Origin: Cepaea nemoralis | Lineage: Eukaryota > Mollusca > Gastropoda > Stylommatophora > Helicidae | Direction of reading: 5' to 3' | Assembly: GCA_014155875.1 (NCBI GenBank) | Contig: JACEFZ010024489.1 | Coordinates: 417,501 to 481,500 of the forward strand | DNA length: 64,000 nt | Part shown: positions 60,773-64,000 of the stretch, in pieces | Position numbering within the stretch: position 1 is the stretch's first letter | Layout of the letters: each line of letters opens with the position of its first letter | Translations under genes and position numbers: made by a program | Notes under the pieces: model-generated | Told to the model about the DNA's origin: nothing | Databases searched by the model: none | What the model saw: only the letters and a program-made list of their open reading frames with translations

Positions 60773-62127
60773 ATCGTGAAGGCAGAAGATGTCCTAGGTA
60801 TTATGTTGAATCGATGTCCTCTTAGCCGAGAGAGTAAACTGAAGTACTTGGGTATCACCTTTGACAGGTGTTTGTCTTTTAAGGATCATGTTGAGGCCTT
60901 GGTGGTGAAGGCTGGTAGGGGATTTAATGCATTGAGGGCTGTGGCAGCAACCTGGGTAGATCAGAGGATGCTGTACAGGCTCTTTCAGCAGTTAATAATG
61001 TCTGGCATTGAGTATGGTTTGGGGCTGCTGACAGTATCAAAGAGACAGCTTGAAAGGTTGGAGCGCATACAGAATGCTGTCATGCGGTTAATCCTGAGGT
61101 GCACAAAGGACACACCAATTATATGCATGAGGCATATCCTGGCGCTACCAACAATGACGGATAGGCATGGGGTCCTTCAGGCGAAATGGTATCTGACAGT
61201 TGCCGCATATAGGGATCACCCGCTGCATGCATCAATGGATATGGTCAAGGGTCATAGACTAAGACTAGGCAGGTCCTGGATGGCACAGGCGGAACTTTTT
61301 ATACGTCAGGTGTGTGATCTAGAGACCATCAATCGTGAAAGAGAGTGGGTTGAAGGTCCGGAAGACATCACGGACTGGAACAATTTAATAATAACACTGG
61401 GTCGTGAGTGCAGAGAATGGGCAGCGGGCCGCACTGAGTTTGAAGTGCAACAGCTGATCCATAGCAACACACATCAAGGTGACATAGTCATCTACATCGA
61501 TGGGTCAGTGGTGAGAAAAAGACGTAGTGGCTGGGGCTTTATTGCAAAGGCTAATGGACGATTCTTGAAAAAGGAGAGTCTGGCATATGAGACTACGACC
61601 TCCAGCATGAGAATGGGTGTTGAGGCAGTAACAGTGGCATTCCGGTGGCTAGAGGAGACCACTGCAACACACGTTGTATTCATTACGGATTCAAAGAGTA
61701 TGCTTAGTAAGGTGGAGAAAGGAATGTTTCGTGTGGAATGGCTCTCGTCGCTTCAGAGGTCATAGATTGTGAGAATTGTATGGATATTTTGCCCTGGCCA
61801 TGCAGGGGTACGGGGGAATGAGCAGGTTGATAGGCTAGCAGGGAGGGCACCTCTTGGTGGTAGTTTGCCTATGGACAAGAGGGAGGTGGTCGTGCGCTTG
61901 TGGGACCAGGTGGAGAAGGCGGAGGAACAGATTGAGAACCCTATGTGGAAAGAATGAGATAGCGGGGGATCTCAAAACTTAGAGGGAAGACCAGGAGAAC
62001 TTTTAATTAGATAGCGGTGGGAACGATTAGTAGTATGACTCTTCGCTGGCTGTTGAACGAGGGGACGGAGCACTTATGGGAATTTCCTGAGTGCAGTGAT
62101 GTCGGTTCTTAACTCAACTCAACTCAA
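60773..62127 (+). mobile_element. RNase H-type LINE family I inserted in Tigger, with TSD
   Basis: It is a 5'-truncated I-like LINE. The frame is open for 330 codons: reverse transcriptase end (KLKYLGITFDRCLSFKDHVE), connection region, then RNase H (VIYIDGSV, MRMGVEAVTVAFRW, FITDSKSML). A TAG stands at 61763, then CPGHAGVRGNEQVDRLAG. A frameshift follows near 61943. The end is LRWLLNEGTEHLW with an (ACTCA)n tail. CTTGTCGCTG / CTTGTCACTG at 60763-60772 and 62128-62137 form the target duplication in Tigger sequence. Confidence 0.9.
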
Positions 62128-62599
62128 CTTGTCACTGTTTCTTGGCAGCCGATTGGGAATCTTGCTGCACCAAGAAACTATCAAGGGAAATTTGTCGCTT
62201 CCTTTGCTGGAGAATCTTTCTGAAGTGGGACATCCCGTTATCATTCATCAGGTTTACTGCCCTGTTAGCAACAAGTTTGTTTGGATGATGGTTCACAAAG
62301 AAGTTTTCGACGTCTGCCCACTTGCTGCAAATTTCTTTAATCCTGGCAGTTGAAACGGTCATTGGCTCCTCATCATCGGACGACTGTCCTCCTTTAATGT
62401 CTTTAGCTGTTCATTCTGAAGATCCAAAAGTTCATCTGTAGTGAGCTCTCCACTGTGGTCCTAAATCAGCTCCTCTAAGTCGATGCCATCGACTTTCAGG
62501 CCCATATTTTTGCCCAAGGACACACTCTCATTCACTACCATCATTTCAACTAACATCATGTTCCTCTTGTACCTTGCGGAATCGAGTTGAAGTATAAAC

Positions 62600-63015
62600 A
62601 GCGGGAGAGTGTCCGCTTATGGGCTTCATGTATCGATATTCCCATGGATTCTGTTATTCCCTGCGTCGATCGTTTACGTGGTCGGCCTCTTCCTCTGCTT
62701 CCCTCTGGTCTGTAAATCATTGCTTATTGTGGTATACTGTTAGTTGATAACCTACTTGCATGGCCAAACCATTTGACTTGCTGCCTTCTAATAAAATATA
62801 GTGCAGCAATAATCCATACTTTAATCCTGATTTCTTCATTTCTGATCTTATCTTTTCTTGATACATTGAGTATTCTTCTCAGGAATCTCATTTCTGTTGT
62901 TGTAATTTTTCTTTTCTCTAGTTCTGTTATTGTCCAGGTTTGGCATTGGTAACATGGAGTTGGCAGGAAGATTGTATTGTAAAGTGCTTTCTTAGTAGTT
63001 ATTAATACATGTCTC
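62600..63015 (-). pseudogene. Second LINE fragment inside Tigger
   Basis: Minus-strand codons YNTIFLPTPCYQCQTWTITE, MRFLRRILNVSRKDKIRNEE and VKWFGHASRLSTNSIPQ correspond to the thumb and 3' part of an RTE-like LINE that differs from RTE1 and RTE2. It replaces or follows part of the Tigger DDE domain. Confidence 0.7.
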
Positions 63016-63304
63016 ATCCACTACATTGGCACAAAACAGCAGAGTTAGCGTGTCCTTCATTGGTTTGTGCCCCGGCAGTCCCTTCACCTCCCGGGTGATA
63101 AAGGCCCTTATATGGCATTTTCATCCAGAAGAGGCCAGTTTCATCGCAATTAAAGACTTGTTTTGGAACGTAGTCTTCCTCTTTGATGATCTTGTCAAAT
63201 TCACTGTGAACGCTTCTGCTTCTTTCTCGTTAGAACTTGCAGCCACTTTGTGCCTAATTACACTATGAATGCCACTTTTTTTTTTTTTTTTTGTCTTTTT
63301 TTTT

Positions 63305-63823
63305 TCAACTTTTCAAACCAGCCACTTTAAAATCGTCAGTCTCAGCACTTGTGCCAAGCAATTTCGACAATATATCACTATGCAACAGCTTCGTCTGTTC
63401 ACATATTATTGCCTCACTAACACTGTCTCCTACAAGTTGCTTTTCACTGATCCAGATCAAGAGAAGATTTTCAACTTTCTCAAAAATTTGAGATCTTCGC
63501 TTCTGCAGCTTAGTTACGCTTTTAGCCTCATCGACTGATTTGAGTAACTCTTTGTTCTTTATGATGGTGGAGATAGTTGATTTTGCCATGCTGTACTCAT
63601 TGGCGATGTCACACACACGAACGCCATTTTCGTGTTTCATAATTATTTCATTCTTTACCTCCACTGTTATACGTTTCTGCTTCCTAGCAGCACCACTACC
63701 GTTCTTCGAACTCATAATTGATGGGGTTAACAAGAAATATATTGAGAGAGATAAACTGAACACAGTGCCACTGCTAAGAAATCTTTTACTGCTGTATAGG
63801 CTAATGAAAGCGAGGCTGTGCAC
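63305..63823 (-). CDS. Tigger transposase N-terminal open frame
   Basis: This 172-codon frame holds the DNA-binding part of a pogo-superfamily transposase. From the Met in MSSKNG there is a basic start (ARKQKRITVEVKNEII), a helix-turn-helix with CDIANEYSMAKSTISTI and a second domain with ENLLLIWISEKQLVG and ICEQTKLLHSDIL. The 35 residues before that Met are probably untranslated. The frame ends at a stop before the DDE domain, so only a truncated protein could be made. Confidence 0.7.
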   Translation of the reverse strand: MHSLAFISLYSSKRFLSSGTVFSLSLSIYFLLTPSIMSSKNGSGAARKQKRITVEVKNEIIMKHENGVRVCDIANEYSMAKSTISTIIKNKELLKSVDEAKSVTKLQKRRSQIFEKVENLLLIWISEKQLVGDSVSEAIICEQTKLLHSDILSKLLGTSAETDDFKVAGLKS

Positions 63824-64000
63824 GCGTGCAAAACTAGGCTATTAGGCTATCGCTAGCGATGTTAGTACTGCGTGGCCTTCGTTTGTACTGCACGCGATCG
63901 TTTGTCTCCAACATTAAACCTTGCTCCACCTCTCACCTTCGTTCGCAACCCGAGGCATTGTTCGTTACCCGAGACAAAAATTTTCGAAGTTGTTGTTGGT

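Larger units (their letters stand above)
60451..64000 (-). mobile_element. Tigger-type DNA transposon, nested and cut by the window end
   Basis: The terminal repeat CAGTGGTACCTTGGGTTACG starts at 60451 after a TA target. The minus strand carries a pogo/Tigger transposase. Its N-terminus (63823-63305) is MSSKNGSGAARKQKRIT-like with the CENP-B-type DNA-binding domain (VRVCDIANEYSMAKSTISTI). A later part contains LTLLFCANV from the DDE domain (about 63050), and the C-terminus lies at 62138-62560 (SVSLGKNMGLKVDGIDLEEL). Two LINEs interrupt it (60773-62127 and about 62600-63015), and the middle of the DDE domain is missing. The other end is beyond the window. Confidence 0.85.

Overview
The window looks like nuclear DNA of an invertebrate animal. 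It has spliced genes with GT-AG introns, few long ORFs, many non-LTR retrotransposons, tRNA-derived SINEs, mariner and Tigger transposons, Helitron-like elements and very long microsatellites. A mollusc, perhaps a gastropod, is my guess from the retrotransposon style and the amylase sequence. No rRNA or taxonomic marker is present, so this is an inference only.

The main gene is a chloride-type alpha-amylase on the + strand. Seven exons can be read from 2404 to 23549 (2404-2575, 3928-4067, 7199-7355, 10275-10447, 12776-12938, 14481-14634, 23512-23549). They join in phase into 331 codons plus a stop, and carry all three catalytic acids and the three chloride ligands. The N-terminal third, with the signal peptide, lies before the window. 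Introns are crowded with repeats. The last intron is 8.9 kb and holds a 7.1-kb array of a 43-bp satellite plus a dead mariner transposase. A second copy of the tiny last exon, in the same splice phase and followed by its own AATAAA, lies at 42416-42453.

On the - strand, two exons (48896-48750 and 46300-45928) join in phase into the C-terminal part of a cysteine-rich, probably secreted protein that I do not recognise. A weak GPCR-like fragment lies near 30.0 kb.

The rest is mostly mobile and tandem DNA. From 22 to 29 kb there are mariner, LINE and SINE pieces. From 29.3 to 35.4 kb little is recognisable apart from degenerate tandem arrays. From 36.6 to 40.7 kb two Helitron-like elements lie tail to tail, one swollen by a 2-kb GGA-type polypurine tract. 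From 42.8 to 64 kb there are nested LINEs, SINEs, a mariner with a foldback and a Tigger element interrupted by two LINEs. The LINEs include at least two RTE-like families, two families with a C-terminal RNase H domain and some unassigned remnants. One RTE element (54.6-57.7 kb) is almost complete but broken by two stops and a frameshift. Several insertions carry visible target-site duplications, so part of the nesting order can be read directly.
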